A stretch of DNA of 64,000 nt. Source: Pseudomonas schmalbachii (GTDB lineage Bacteria > Pseudomonadota > Gammaproteobacteria > Pseudomonadales > Pseudomonadaceae). Within the stretch, counting starts at the first letter, position 1. Every line of letters begins with the position of its first letter. The stretch spans positions 558,001 to 622,000 of the forward strand of contig NZ_JAELYA010000002.1 of the NCBI RefSeq assembly GCF_017589465.1, written 5' to 3'. The notes beneath the pieces were generated by a model. That model had not been told where the DNA came from, ran no database searches, and saw only the letters and a list, made by a program, of their open reading frames with translations. The translations under genes and the position numbers were made by a program. Of the stretch, positions 26,168 through 35,462 are shown in pieces.

Positions 26168-27217
26168 TCACCCCTTCAGCGGCCAGGCCGGCTGTTGCTG
26201 GGTGATGCAGTGCACCCCGCCGCCGCCGTGGGCCAGATGGTTGATGCGTACCGGTACCACTTCGCGTCCCGGGAACGCCCGGCGCAGGGTCGCCGCCGCT
26301 TCGTCGTCGGCGGCGATGCCGTAGGCCGGCATGATGATCGCGCCGTTGGCGATGTAGAAATTGGTGTAGGAGGCGCAGAAAACCTCGGCCTCACTGTCCA
26401 CCGCCTCGCTGGCTTCGAACAGTTCGACCATCTCGAAATGCCGACCCTGGGCGTCGGTCGCCAGCTCCAGCGCGCGGCGATTTTCCCGCGCCACCTCGGC
26501 GTACACCGACGACGTATCGCGCGTGGCATCCACCAGCAGCGCACCGGGCCGAACAAAGGCGCACACGCCGTCGACGTGGCCATCGGTCATGTCGCCGGTG
26601 ACGTAATCCGGGTCGCCCGGCAGCCAGATGGTCTTCTTCACCCCCAGCAGGCGGGCGAAGATTTCCTCCATCTCGGCCTTGCTCATGCCGGGATTGCGGT
26701 TGCGATTGAGCAGCACCGACTCGGTGGTGATCAGCGTGCCCTGCCCGTCCACATGGATGGCGCCGCCCTCGTTGGTCAGCATCGCCGGGAAGCATTCCAG
26801 GCCGAGGCTGGCGAGGATGCGCGGGCCAAGGGTCTCGTCCAGGTCATGGGCCGACTTGCCGCCCCAGGCATTGAAGCGCCAACTGACACCGGCCGTGCCC
26901 AGCTGCGGATGACAGACGAAGGTCGGGCCGGAATCGCGGCACCAGCTGTCGTTGATCGGCATCTCGACCAACTCGACGTTGGCCACGCAGAGTTCACGGG
27001 CACGCTCCAGCGCCGAAGGGTCGACCACCATCTTCACCGGCTCGAAACGGGCGATGGCGTTGGCCACGCGGGCAAAGTCCACCTGCACATCGGCCAGCGT
27101 CACGCGCCAACCCGCCTCCCACAGCGCCCGGTTGTGTGGAAAAGCCATCCAGGTCGCCGCATGGGTTGCCCATTCTGCGGGCATGATCCAGCCGCTCTGC
27201 GTTTCGTTGAAATGCAT
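26168..27217 (-). CDS. aguA: Agmatine deiminase
   Basis: 349 residues. It converts agmatine to N-carbamoylputrescine. Signatures of the guanidino-modifying fold are seen: PAEWATHAATWMAFPHN, NDSWCRDSGPTFV, TNEGGAIHVDGQGTLITTE, TDGHVDGVCAFVRPG, and the nucleophilic cysteine in GGGGVHCITQQQP (about Cys337). First gene of the three-gene minus-strand unit; its promoter shares a 134-base gap with a divergent LysR-type gene, which probably controls it. Confidence 0.93.
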   Translation of the reverse strand: MHFNETQSGWIMPAEWATHAATWMAFPHNRALWEAGWRVTLADVQVDFARVANAIARFEPVKMVVDPSALERARELCVANVELVEMPINDSWCRDSGPTFVCHPQLGTAGVSWRFNAWGGKSAHDLDETLGPRILASLGLECFPAMLTNEGGAIHVDGQGTLITTESVLLNRNRNPGMSKAEMEEIFARLLGVKKTIWLPGDPDYVTGDMTDGHVDGVCAFVRPGALLVDATRDTSSVYAEVARENRRALELATDAQGRHFEMVELFEASEAVDSEAEVFCASYTNFYIANGAIIMPAYGIAADDEAAATLRRAFPGREVVPVRINHLAHGGGGVHCITQQQPAWPLKG

Positions 27218-27351
27218 ACAGGTTTCCTTGAGTTAAGTTTTATTAATCGCTGGAAACCGCGGCCGCGGTGGTGGAATGAATGCTAAGCCTGTGAAAACGG
27301 ACGAACAAACGATAGATTTTGCGCATTCCTGATCAGCACGGCTTATCGATC

Positions 27352-28212
27352 ATGCTCAAACACTGGCCCCCACTGAACGCCCTGCGCGGTTTCGAAGCCG
27401 CCGCCCGCCTCGGCAGCTTCCACAAGGCTGCCGAAGAGCTGAACCTCACCCAGTCGGCCATCAGTCAGCAGATCCGCAGCCTGGAAGGCTTCCTCGAACA
27501 GCCGCTGTTCTACCGCAGTGGCCGCAGCGTGGCGCTGACCGACGCCGGCTTCGATCTGCTCAGCACCACCCAGTCGCTGCTGCAGCAACTGGCGGTCGGC
27601 ATTCGCCGCCTGGAGCAGTACCGCAAGCCCAACCAGTTGGTGGTCAACACCACCCCGGCCTTCGCCCGGCACTGGCTGGTGCCGCATCTGGCCGACTTCC
27701 ACCGGCGTCACCCCGAGGTCGATCTCTGGCTGTTCACCACCAACGACACGCCGGACATGGCCACCCAGACTATCGATATCGCCGTGCGCGACGACCTCAG
27801 CGCCCAGGCCGAATGCGACTATCGAATCCTGCTGGAAGACCGCCTCTACCCGGCCAGCCACCCGGATCTGCTGGCACAAGCGCAGGACGCTCGCTGCACC
27901 CTTCACGGCGAACGCGAGATGGACTGGAGTCACTGGGAACTGCAAGGCGGCGCCGACGTCGGCCAGCGCAGCCAGGGCCTGAACTTCTCCGATCCGGGAC
28001 TGCTGCTGGATGCCGCAGCCCAGGGCCTGGGCATCGCCCTGGTCAGCCGGCTGCTGGCAGAGTGCGCCAGAGCACAGGGATTGCTGGCGCCCCTGACGGA
28101 ACAGACGGTGCGCGGCCCGAACTGGAGCTGGCTGGTGAACCGCGACAGCGCGGATGACCCGCTGACCCGGAGTTTCTGCAGTTGGCTGGGCGAGGCGCTG
28201 GGCGTGGGCTAG
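27352..28212 (+). CDS. LysR-family regulator (GcvA-like), divergent from aguA
   Basis: 286 residues. The N-terminal HTH reads LNALRGFEAAARLGSFHKAA then EELNLTQSAISQQIRSLEGF, typical of the GcvA-like LysR branch; the effector domain follows (TPAFARHWLVPHLADFHRRH). ATG 27352 fits the family start MLKHWPPLNALRGFE; a TTG 33 bases upstream is unlikely. Placed divergently from aguA-aguB, it is the obvious candidate regulator; PAO1 uses the TetR-type AguR instead. It ends 7 bases before the hrpB stop, facing it. Confidence 0.87.
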   Translation: MLKHWPPLNALRGFEAAARLGSFHKAAEELNLTQSAISQQIRSLEGFLEQPLFYRSGRSVALTDAGFDLLSTTQSLLQQLAVGIRRLEQYRKPNQLVVNTTPAFARHWLVPHLADFHRRHPEVDLWLFTTNDTPDMATQTIDIAVRDDLSAQAECDYRILLEDRLYPASHPDLLAQAQDARCTLHGEREMDWSHWELQGGADVGQRSQGLNFSDPGLLLDAAAQGLGIALVSRLLAECARAQGLLAPLTEQTVRGPNWSWLVNRDSADDPLTRSFCSWLGEALGVG

Positions 28213-28219
28213 CCGAGAT

Positions 28220-30751
28220 TCACGGCTTACGCGGTTTGGCTCGGGCTGTAGGTTCCGCTATCAAGGGATCATCAGGCCAGTAGTGCTTGGGATATCTGCC
28301 CTTCAGATCCTTCTTCACCTCGGCATAGGTACTGCGCCAGAAGTTGGCCAGATCCTGCGTCACCTGCACCGGTCGCTGCGCTGGCGACAGCAGGTGCAGC
28401 TTCACCGCTACCCGCCCGCCGGCGATGCGCGGCGTGTCGGCGAGGCCGAACAGCTCCTGCAGTCGCACCGCCAGCACCGGCGGGAACTCGCTATAGTCCA
28501 GGCGGATGTTCGAGCCGGACGGCACCTGCAGCGTGCGCGGCGCCAGTTCGTCGAGGCGTTGCGGCAGCGGCCAGGGCAGCACGGCGTGAAGAATCCCGGC
28601 CAGCTCAAGATTGGCGAAATGCGCCAGCCGCGAGACCTTGCCGAGATACGGCAGCAACCAGTCTTCCAGCGAGTCCAGCAGGGACGCGTCGCTGACATCA
28701 AGCCATTCGCTTTCACCCTTGGCTTCCAGATCGAGCCGGCGCAGCAACAGCACCCGCGCCTGCCACTGGCGCAGCTCCGGCGTCCACGGCAGCAGCTCCA
28801 GCCCCTTGCGCCGCACCAGGCCGAGCAGCGCCTTGCCGCGCGCGGCCTCGTCCAGGCCCGGCAGGGCTTCGCGGCTCAGCACCAGTTCGCCGACGCGGCG
28901 CTGGCGTTCGGCGCGCAGCACGCCTTCGCGCTCGTCCCAGTCCAGTTCGTCGCGCACACCCACCTGCTCGGCGAGGATCGACTCGAACAGCGCCGGATCC
29001 AGCGCCGCCGCCAGGTAGATGCGTTCCTCACGCTGGCCCTGACGGCTGCCGAGGTCGGCGATCACCAGCCAGGGTTCCTTCATCAGCGCATCCGGCTCGG
29101 CGAACAGCGCGGCGCGGCCATTGGCGAGCCGGTATTCCCCGCCCCCGGCGCGGCGCTGCAAAGCGATGCGGTCGGGATAGGCGAAGGCCAGCAGGCCGCC
29201 GAGCCAGCGTGGATGATCCGGATCGGCCACCGGCTCGTTCGGCTGGCCACGCAGATAGCCACGGAACTGCCGCGACAGCTGTCGCACCCGCTGCACCGCG
29301 CCTCGGCTGGCACGCGGCGCGCCCTGTTCGCCGGCGAGCAGGGCCAGGCGGTGATGCAGGTCGGCATCGCCGCCACGGAGGATGTCGCGCTCGCCGAGCA
29401 GCGCGGCGAGATCGCAGGCCATCTGGCCGAGGCCGAGGGCATGGCCGCGCAGCAGCAGATGGGCGATGCGCGGGTGCGCCGGCAGTTCGGCCATGGCCTG
29501 GCCGTGACCGGTCAGGCTGCCGCCGCCGGTACGCGAGGCCAGCGCGCCGAGGCGTTCCAGCAGGTCCAGCGCCTGTGCATAAGCCGCCGACGGCGGCGCA
29601 TCCAGCCAGGCCAGTTCGCCCGGCGCGACGCCCCAGCGCGCCAGTTGCAGGGCCAGGCCGGCGAGGTCGGCCTGGAGGATTTCCGCCGTGCCGTGGGCGG
29701 GCAGTTGGTCATGCTGGGCCTCCGACCACAGGCGGTAGCAGGCGCCCGGTTCCAGGCGCCCGGCGCGGCCGGCGCGCTGGGTGGCGGAGGCGCGGGAGAT
29801 GCGCTGGGTATCGAGACGTGTCATGCCGCTGCCCGGATCGAAACGCGGCACCCGCGCCAGCCCGGCGTCCACCACCACGCGCACGCCGTCGATGGTCAGG
29901 CTGGTCTCGGCGATGTTGGTGGCCAGCACCACTTTGCGCTTGCCGGGCGGCGCCGGCTCGATGGCGGCACGCTGGGCGGACAGTTCCAGTTCGCCATGCA
30001 GCGGACAGAGCAGAACCTCGTCGCGGCCGGCCAGGGCATCGCCCAGTTGCTCGGCGACGCGACGAATCTCCGCCTGCCCGGGGAGGAACACCAGCAGGCT
30101 GCCGGACTCGTCGGCCAGCGCCTGCAACACCGTCTGCACGACGCGCGGCTCGACGTACTCACCGGGCTGGAACGGCCGACCCCAGCGGATATCCACCGGG
30201 AACATGCGGCCTTCGCTGCGGACCACCGGTGCATCGTCGAGCAACGCGGACAGCCGCTCGCCCTCCAGCGTCGCCGACATCACCAGCACCTTCAGCGGCG
30301 GCTCGTCACGCAGCAGGGCGCGGCCGTTGAGAGTCAGCGCCAGGGCGAGGTCGGCGTCCAGGCTGCGCTCGTGGAACTCGTCGAAGATCACCAAGCCGAC
30401 GCCTTCCAGCGCCGGGTCGTCCTGCAGGCGGCGGGCGAGGATGCCTTCAGTCACGACCTCAATTCGCGTCTGCGGACCGACCTTACTTTCTAAGCGAATT
30501 CGATAACCAACCGTCTGCCCAACGCTTTCACCCAGCTGGCTCGCCAATCGCTCAGCTGCGGCTCTGGCAGCTAGTCGACGTGGTTCGAGCATGGCAATGG
30601 CCTGGCCAGCCAGCCATGGCTCTTCCAGCAGCGCTATTGGGACTCGCGTTGTTTTGCCTGCCCCCGGCGCGGCCTCAAGTACAACTTCATTACGTGCAGA
30701 CAAGGCATCTCGCAAAGCGGGCAAAGCAGATTCGATCGGCAACAGACTCAT
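28220..30751 (-). CDS. hrpB: ATP-dependent RNA helicase HrpB (mosaic gene)
   Basis: 843 residues, a normal length for this DExH-box helicase. Motifs: [11 protein letters not shown] (Walker A), [26 protein letters not shown] (motif II), VMSATLEG, FLPGQAEIRRVAEQL, TNIAETSLTIDGVRVV and QRAGRAGR, then the HA2-like and HrpB C-terminal domains. ATG 30751 is preferred (GGAGCC upstream). The first 127 codons are lower in GC and differ from the native 5' end stranded at 43975-44355 (about 18 amino-acid differences by my count, no indels), and the last 100-150 bases also differ from the tail remnant at 23.95 kb. The gene is thus rebuilt from foreign ends on a native body. Confidence 0.9.
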   Translation of the reverse strand: MSLLPIESALPALRDALSARNEVVLEAAPGAGKTTRVPIALLEEPWLAGQAIAMLEPRRLAARAAAERLASQLGESVGQTVGYRIRLESKVGPQTRIEVVTEGILARRLQDDPALEGVGLVIFDEFHERSLDADLALALTLNGRALLRDEPPLKVLVMSATLEGERLSALLDDAPVVRSEGRMFPVDIRWGRPFQPGEYVEPRVVQTVLQALADESGSLLVFLPGQAEIRRVAEQLGDALAGRDEVLLCPLHGELELSAQRAAIEPAPPGKRKVVLATNIAETSLTIDGVRVVVDAGLARVPRFDPGSGMTRLDTQRISRASATQRAGRAGRLEPGACYRLWSEAQHDQLPAHGTAEILQADLAGLALQLARWGVAPGELAWLDAPPSAAYAQALDLLERLGALASRTGGGSLTGHGQAMAELPAHPRIAHLLLRGHALGLGQMACDLAALLGERDILRGGDADLHHRLALLAGEQGAPRASRGAVQRVRQLSRQFRGYLRGQPNEPVADPDHPRWLGGLLAFAYPDRIALQRRAGGGEYRLANGRAALFAEPDALMKEPWLVIADLGSRQGQREERIYLAAALDPALFESILAEQVGVRDELDWDEREGVLRAERQRRVGELVLSREALPGLDEAARGKALLGLVRRKGLELLPWTPELRQWQARVLLLRRLDLEAKGESEWLDVSDASLLDSLEDWLLPYLGKVSRLAHFANLELAGILHAVLPWPLPQRLDELAPRTLQVPSGSNIRLDYSEFPPVLAVRLQELFGLADTPRIAGGRVAVKLHLLSPAQRPVQVTQDLANFWRSTYAEVKKDLKGRYPKHYWPDDPLIAEPTARAKPRKP
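30396..30448. repeat. 53-bp direct repeat, left copy (island junction in hrpB)
   Basis: Identical over 53 bases to 44000-44052, offset 13604. It encodes part of [19 protein letters not shown] in hrpB. Just right of it the sequence turns foreign; just left it is native. The crossover that placed the island must lie inside it. Confidence 0.85.
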
Positions 30752-30898
30752 GATGGCTCCTAGCTGAGCCACCAATTATAGAGACGAGGGAGACAGTTAC
30801 GGCACGGCGATATGTCAATCACGCCCGGTGCCCTGCTCAGTTCGGGTCGCTCATAGATAGCCGCGAAACTGCCTAAGGCTGCTCTACTTTTACTAAGC

Positions 30899-31294
30899 TT
30901 AGCCTTCCAAAAAAAACCTTAATCGATGCGTCAGCGCAGCTCGGTCTCTGAGTTCGCACTCCCACACAATGTGGATGCGCCAGCCGAGCGCCGTCAGTCG
31001 GGCCACATTTTTCGCATCTCGCTCACGGTTGCGGGAAACTTTGGAATGCCAGTATTCTGCATTAGTTTTCGGCTCGCGGGCTCCTCGCGAGCAAGAATGC
31101 CCGTGCCAAAAGCAGCCATGGACAAATATTACCTTGCGTCGCCCAAGGAATACTAAGTCAGGCTTACCAGGGAGGTCTCGCCTATGCAGTCTATAATGAT
31201 AACCGAGAGCATGAACGATCCTTCTCACTGCAAGTTCTGGCCCAGTATTCTTAGACTTCACGGCCCTCATGATCTCTGCGCGTTCCACGTCCAC
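30899..31294 (-). CDS. vsr: Very short patch repair (Vsr) mismatch endonuclease
   Basis: 131 residues from GTG 31294. Vsr nicks 5' of the T in T:G mismatches left by deamination of 5-methylcytosine. The family core is present: RAEIMRAVKSKNTGPELAVR, DLPGKPDLVFLGRRKVIFVH (catalytic Asp in PDLVF), GCFWHGHSC (zinc/His site), and LGWRIHIVWECEL. ATG 31348 is an alternative start that would add 18 residues; GTG fits the family better (VDVERAEIM). It faces away from the methyltransferase gene across 117 AT-rich bases. Noticeably AT-rich for this chromosome. Confidence 0.88.
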   Translation of the reverse strand: MDVERAEIMRAVKSKNTGPELAVRRIVHALGYHYRLHRRDLPGKPDLVFLGRRKVIFVHGCFWHGHSCSRGAREPKTNAEYWHSKVSRNRERDAKNVARLTALGWRIHIVWECELRDRAALTHRLRFFLEG

Positions 31295-31411
31295 ACCTTC
31301 GCATCGCGCACTGGCGCCACAGTTTCTGGCCGTCAAGTAAAAAGCCATTATTTTTAATATAGACCAACATGGCGTGCTGAGACCCGCTTTTAGCCCGCTT
31401 GCAAGGAAAAA

Positions 31412-32611
31412 ATGAGCGACAAATATAGTTTCTTTGAGTTTTTCGCGGGCGGAGGTATGGCTCGGGCTGGGCTTGGCGATCAATGGCAATGCTTGTTTGC
31501 CAACGACATGGATTCCGTTAAAGCGTCAACGTATGTAAAGAATTGGGGGGATTGTCATTTCGACGGTCGAGATGTTCGAGAAGTTAAAACGGAAGACCTA
31601 AAATCTTTTGGTGATCTGGCATGGGCGTCGTTCCCATGCCAGGATTTATCTGTCGCTGGAAATGGTTTGGGAATTGGTAGTTCTAGCACCGAAAAATTTA
31701 CACGGTCTGGCGCGCTCTGGCCATTTCTTGATCTAATAGAAGAGATGCGCCAGGAATCCCGGCAGCCTCCTCTATTAGTTCTAGAGAATGTAGTTGGGCT
31801 GCTAACTCTGGAACAAGGTCGTGACTTCGCGGCGATTTGTTTAAGGCTGGGAGAGATTGGGTATCGCTACGGGGCAGTTATTATCGATGCAAAACACTTT
31901 CTGCCCCAGTCACGCCCGAGGGTTTTTATCATAGCAGTGCGACGCGACATCGAAATTCCCCGAAAGCTTTCTCACGGAATGGCAACGGCCTCGTGGCACA
32001 CTCCGACTCTCCTTCGTGCACACAAAACACTACCCCAACTGGCACACGAAGAGTGGGTCTGGTGGGACTTAGGGCCTGCTCCTGCACTAGAGGAAAATGC
32101 TCTAGAGAATCTAATTAAGCTCGAGGGAGTTGAATGGCATACACCTGACGAAACCAAACGATTCATCAATATGATGACGCCCACCCATCTGGCTCGACTA
32201 GAAGAAGCAAAGCTTGCAGAGAACGTCACAGTTGGCAGTCTTTATTTACGAATGCGCCGAGAAGGCGGCACTAACAAGCAGCGTGCAGAGATAACATTCG
32301 CTCCAATCTTGGGATGCCTAAGAACGCCGAGGGGCGGGGGCTCCCGGCCAAGAATTATTGTAGCGGGGAGAGGGCAGGTTAGGACTCGCCTACTTTCTAT
32401 TCAAGAAGCAGCTGCCTTGATGGGACTGGGAAATACATATGTGCTACCTGAAATCTATCACCATGCATTTAAGGTAATAGGAGATGGTGTTGCAGTCCCC
32501 TCGGTTCGATTTCTTGCTGATCGTCTGCTAGAGCCGCTGACTATCGTTGCGCGGGAAAGTACAGCTACTGGCAGTGAAAATTGGCCTGTAAAAATTTATG
32601 CAAATGCTTAG
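31412..32611 (+). CDS. druM: DNA (cytosine-5) methyltransferase, type II Druantia DruM
   Basis: 399 residues from ATG 31412 with AAGGA eight bases upstream. C5-methyltransferase motifs in order: FFEFFAGGGMARAGLG (I, SAM), SFPCQDLSVAG (IV, catalytic Cys of PCQ near residue 76), LENVVGLL (VI, ENV), PQSRPRVFIIAV (VIII), a target-recognition region (about 190-300), RTRLLSIQEAAALMG (IX) and VIGDGVAVPSVRFLA (X). In type II Druantia this enzyme probably marks host DNA. Target sequence cannot be read from the gene. Followed after 286 bases by druF. Confidence 0.9.
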   Translation: MSDKYSFFEFFAGGGMARAGLGDQWQCLFANDMDSVKASTYVKNWGDCHFDGRDVREVKTEDLKSFGDLAWASFPCQDLSVAGNGLGIGSSSTEKFTRSGALWPFLDLIEEMRQESRQPPLLVLENVVGLLTLEQGRDFAAICLRLGEIGYRYGAVIIDAKHFLPQSRPRVFIIAVRRDIEIPRKLSHGMATASWHTPTLLRAHKTLPQLAHEEWVWWDLGPAPALEENALENLIKLEGVEWHTPDETKRFINMMTPTHLARLEEAKLAENVTVGSLYLRMRREGGTNKQRAEITFAPILGCLRTPRGGGSRPRIIVAGRGQVRTRLLSIQEAAALMGLGNTYVLPEIYHHAFKVIGDGVAVPSVRFLADRLLEPLTIVARESTATGSENWPVKIYANA

Positions 32612-32897
32612 CCTAGCACCTTGCTGATTGATTTTATGCCACAAAATTGGATGACATTACTCTGCTCAGCATTACTGGCTTGCTGGCGCCAAATTAGATG
32701 AGCACCCACAAGGCCTCTATATTATCAATTCTGCTACTACTAGGGCTGGAAGCAGCCAACTCAGAATGGTTGATGCATTTACATTGACCGCGATGGTAGG
32801 CTTTTTTGGCAGGTGTCCTGATCCATTTATAGGCTAGGGAGCATGGACACCGTAGTCGGGCTGAGGGGGTATCACGTGTTCATCAAGGAAGGATGCT
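32612..32897. other. AT-rich gap between druM and druF
   Basis: 286 bases with no gene seen. The gap is long enough for a separate promoter, so druF-druG-druE may be controlled apart from druM. A possible -10-like TTTATAGG is near 32825; no good -35 was found. Confidence 0.4.
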
Positions 32898-35438
32898 ATG
32901 GATTTGCCGCGTACTTTTGATGCGTGGGAAAAACGACTCGTCAACTATTTCCTTGCCATCGGCCCGGATGGCGACGCTAGCCCCATCCGTTCGTTCGAAG
33001 TCACCCCGCGCACACTGGCGCTAGCCTGCGGCGCCCCACGCGAATTTGAGAGCGAAGTCGAGAATGCCTTTCGCTCCATGCTGTCACGCGACCTACTACT
33101 AATGGACTCGCTGCGCTTAGGGTCCCAGCGCTATGAAAAGATGGATGTGCCCAACTGCTTTTCCTATCTTGCATTCACTTTGCTAATCGACAGCCTTCTG
33201 GAAGGCAACACAACCCAAAGCGGAGAGTTTCGTCATAAGCTCATGAAATGGCTGGGGATTGACGCTGCTGTTTCAAATCTCCGCGGGATCGCTCTTATGT
33301 GGGAGAGCCTCGCGAGTTGGCTGGATAGGCGCGTCCAGGCGGGAGAGCAGTTTCGCCGCCTGATCCTACCCAATCCTGGTAGTTGGTCGCATATCGGCTA
33401 CACCCGGCGCCTATCGTTTCCGAGCAACGCTGACCTTCGCCTGGTCGCCCACTTTTGCCAAGAGCACCCGGATGTTCTCCGCAACCTGCACGTCAGCATT
33501 GCGGCGTTTCCGAGAGAACTGTCGGATGATCGCGCCTCTTGGGGCCTCCAAAGCGCGTTCGAAGAATTTCGAGGCGCTTATTACAATCAGCGTCGCGCGT
33601 TGGGCGATCTGCGCTTCTGGCGGCTGCTGGAGCGCGCCTCGACGTTGACTGGGCGATCGACTCGCCCAAGCGTCACGGTCGAAATGCTTTTTGATGCGGA
33701 CAAGCGGGCGCTTTTTTTTGCTTGCAGCGATGAAGAAGGCGAGCCGGAGCCGTTTGCTTCGCTGAATGATGCGCTGGCCGCTGCCGGTGTCGCGCAAAGC
33801 GAGAACCTGGCAACCGCCGCCGCATTAGGTGTTGTCTTCTTTCGACTGGTCGGCGCTGGGCGGTGGCGCGCCGAGCCGGAAGCAAACGATTCTGCTTTTG
33901 GCTTGCATGTAGCCGTGGCGGAGAGACACAAGCGGAAAATCGGTGATCGACTTGGCGTGCTTGTTGAAGTAGGCGCATGGTGGATTACGCCCCAACCTCT
34001 GACCCTTGCTGCTATCAAGGATGCACTTAGGGAAGCCAAGCTGCTTTTTCCGAACCAGGAGCGGATAGTACGTCCTCATTTGTCCAGTGGTGTGCGCAGC
34101 AATGGCCGCTGGCTGGGCCGTCCACGCTTTCTACCCATTCTCGAGTCCGATACCTCTGAGTATGTTATCCGCAGCCCGTTAGCATACTCAGCAGAGGTCT
34201 CGCTGAGCATCGAGCAGGGCCAGCTCAAAGCCTTGCAGCCGCTTGAGGGCGCATTCTTTATTCATCCGACCCTATTACGTGGTGAAGAACATGCTCCTTG
34301 GAGCATTCGTTTGCAATTTGTTAGCAACGCCTTCGCACACGCGACACTTGAGTGCGCGCGCTCTAAGTTGCCGCCATTACGTGACTGGAAAGTGGCTGCG
34401 TCGCAACGCCTTAACGTTAGTACGCCGACCATACTGGCGTGGGAGCCGGAAGAGCCAGCTTGTGCGGATCTTCTCGAGGCGGTCTACGCCAGCGGCCGAA
34501 GTGGATGGGAAGAAGCACAGATCATCGCTCTATTGGGGCGGGCCGAGGACAATACGAATCCTTGGCATCTGCTACGAAGTCTGCGGGATGCTGGCATCGT
34601 CGAGCCACGTCTGCGTGCGGGCTGGAAAGGGCGCGTTTGGACCCTGAGAGAGCCAAGCATTATCGAAGTCCACCATGGAGATAGTGTGCTGGCACTGGTG
34701 GAAGGCGCGCTTTGCTCGAGGATGGTCGACGACTTTAAGCTGGCTGTTGGAGGCTTTGGTGGGGCCGCTTTCCGCCATCTAGGCGATACCCCTTGGGCCC
34801 CGCCAGTGCTCGGTGCTAAAGGCGTTTCGGCCAAAGCGCTCGCCGAGCTTCTCGGCTGGCACTTCGTGGTCGAACCTGTGGGAGCGGAAGGAAACCCCTT
34901 CGCGTTTGCCGAAACTAGACATCAAGCCCTTCACTACGCGCCGACTGATGCCTGGGCTTGGCATGTAGGGCGCTTCCTGCCCGGCAAGGGTGCTAAGGAA
35001 CATGTTCGACTGGTGCGACTGACCCACATCGGCGGGCGGGATCACGATATCTACCGCGTCGAGCAGAACGGTTGCACCCGTCACTATCTTTCGCGTACCG
35101 CCGCCATCGCCTCAGCTTATGCCTTAGCCCGCATGCCACTGCTTGAATGGCGTCCGGGGGATGAGGTGCTAGTCCTAAAGACACGTGAAGGCGGACTCCC
35201 CGATGCACTTGCTACAGAAATACGCCGGCGCATGCTTCGAAATGGCGGGCCGTGTGGTGATGAGTACATTTATCCCGCGAACTATGAAGTGGCGCATTGG
35301 CTCGCTGGGCAATTGCCTGGCTGCATTTCCGGTCTATCCACCGAGACGCCGCAGAATGCGTCATACCTGACTGGACTCGCCCGCCGCTCTCTCGGTCGAT
35401 TGCGTCTGCAATGGCGCAACGGCTCAACCACTCTCTAG
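32898..35438 (+). CDS. druF: Type II Druantia protein DruF-like, unknown function
   Basis: 846 residues from ATG 32898 with AGGAAGG upstream. No enzymatic motif recognised: no Walker, HNH, PD-(D/E)XK or Zn-finger pattern found by eye. The protein is globular, with mixed alpha/beta character and Trp-rich segments (e.g. LGWHFVVEPVG, YAPTDAWAWHVGRF near residues 655-700) and Cys residues scattered. The name rests on position (between a C5-methyltransferase and a coiled-coil protein ahead of a DruE-type helicase) and size. The gene has intermediate GC and ends 24 bases before druG. Confidence 0.7.
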   Translation: MDLPRTFDAWEKRLVNYFLAIGPDGDASPIRSFEVTPRTLALACGAPREFESEVENAFRSMLSRDLLLMDSLRLGSQRYEKMDVPNCFSYLAFTLLIDSLLEGNTTQSGEFRHKLMKWLGIDAAVSNLRGIALMWESLASWLDRRVQAGEQFRRLILPNPGSWSHIGYTRRLSFPSNADLRLVAHFCQEHPDVLRNLHVSIAAFPRELSDDRASWGLQSAFEEFRGAYYNQRRALGDLRFWRLLERASTLTGRSTRPSVTVEMLFDADKRALFFACSDEEGEPEPFASLNDALAAAGVAQSENLATAAALGVVFFRLVGAGRWRAEPEANDSAFGLHVAVAERHKRKIGDRLGVLVEVGAWWITPQPLTLAAIKDALREAKLLFPNQERIVRPHLSSGVRSNGRWLGRPRFLPILESDTSEYVIRSPLAYSAEVSLSIEQGQLKALQPLEGAFFIHPTLLRGEEHAPWSIRLQFVSNAFAHATLECARSKLPPLRDWKVAASQRLNVSTPTILAWEPEEPACADLLEAVYASGRSGWEEAQIIALLGRAEDNTNPWHLLRSLRDAGIVEPRLRAGWKGRVWTLREPSIIEVHHGDSVLALVEGALCSRMVDDFKLAVGGFGGAAFRHLGDTPWAPPVLGAKGVSAKALAELLGWHFVVEPVGAEGNPFAFAETRHQALHYAPTDAWAWHVGRFLPGKGAKEHVRLVRLTHIGGRDHDIYRVEQNGCTRHYLSRTAAIASAYALARMPLLEWRPGDEVLVLKTREGGLPDALATEIRRRMLRNGGPCGDEYIYPANYEVAHWLAGQLPGCISGLSTETPQNASYLTGLARRSLGRLRLQWRNGSTTL

Positions 35439-35462
35439 CTTTCTCTTGGAGTCAAGTTAACT

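Noticed and set aside
30899-32611. Ordinary type II restriction-modification pair
   Set aside because: The divergent small protein is a Vsr repair nuclease (FVHGCFWHGHSC), not a restriction enzyme, and the methylase is followed by the Druantia genes.
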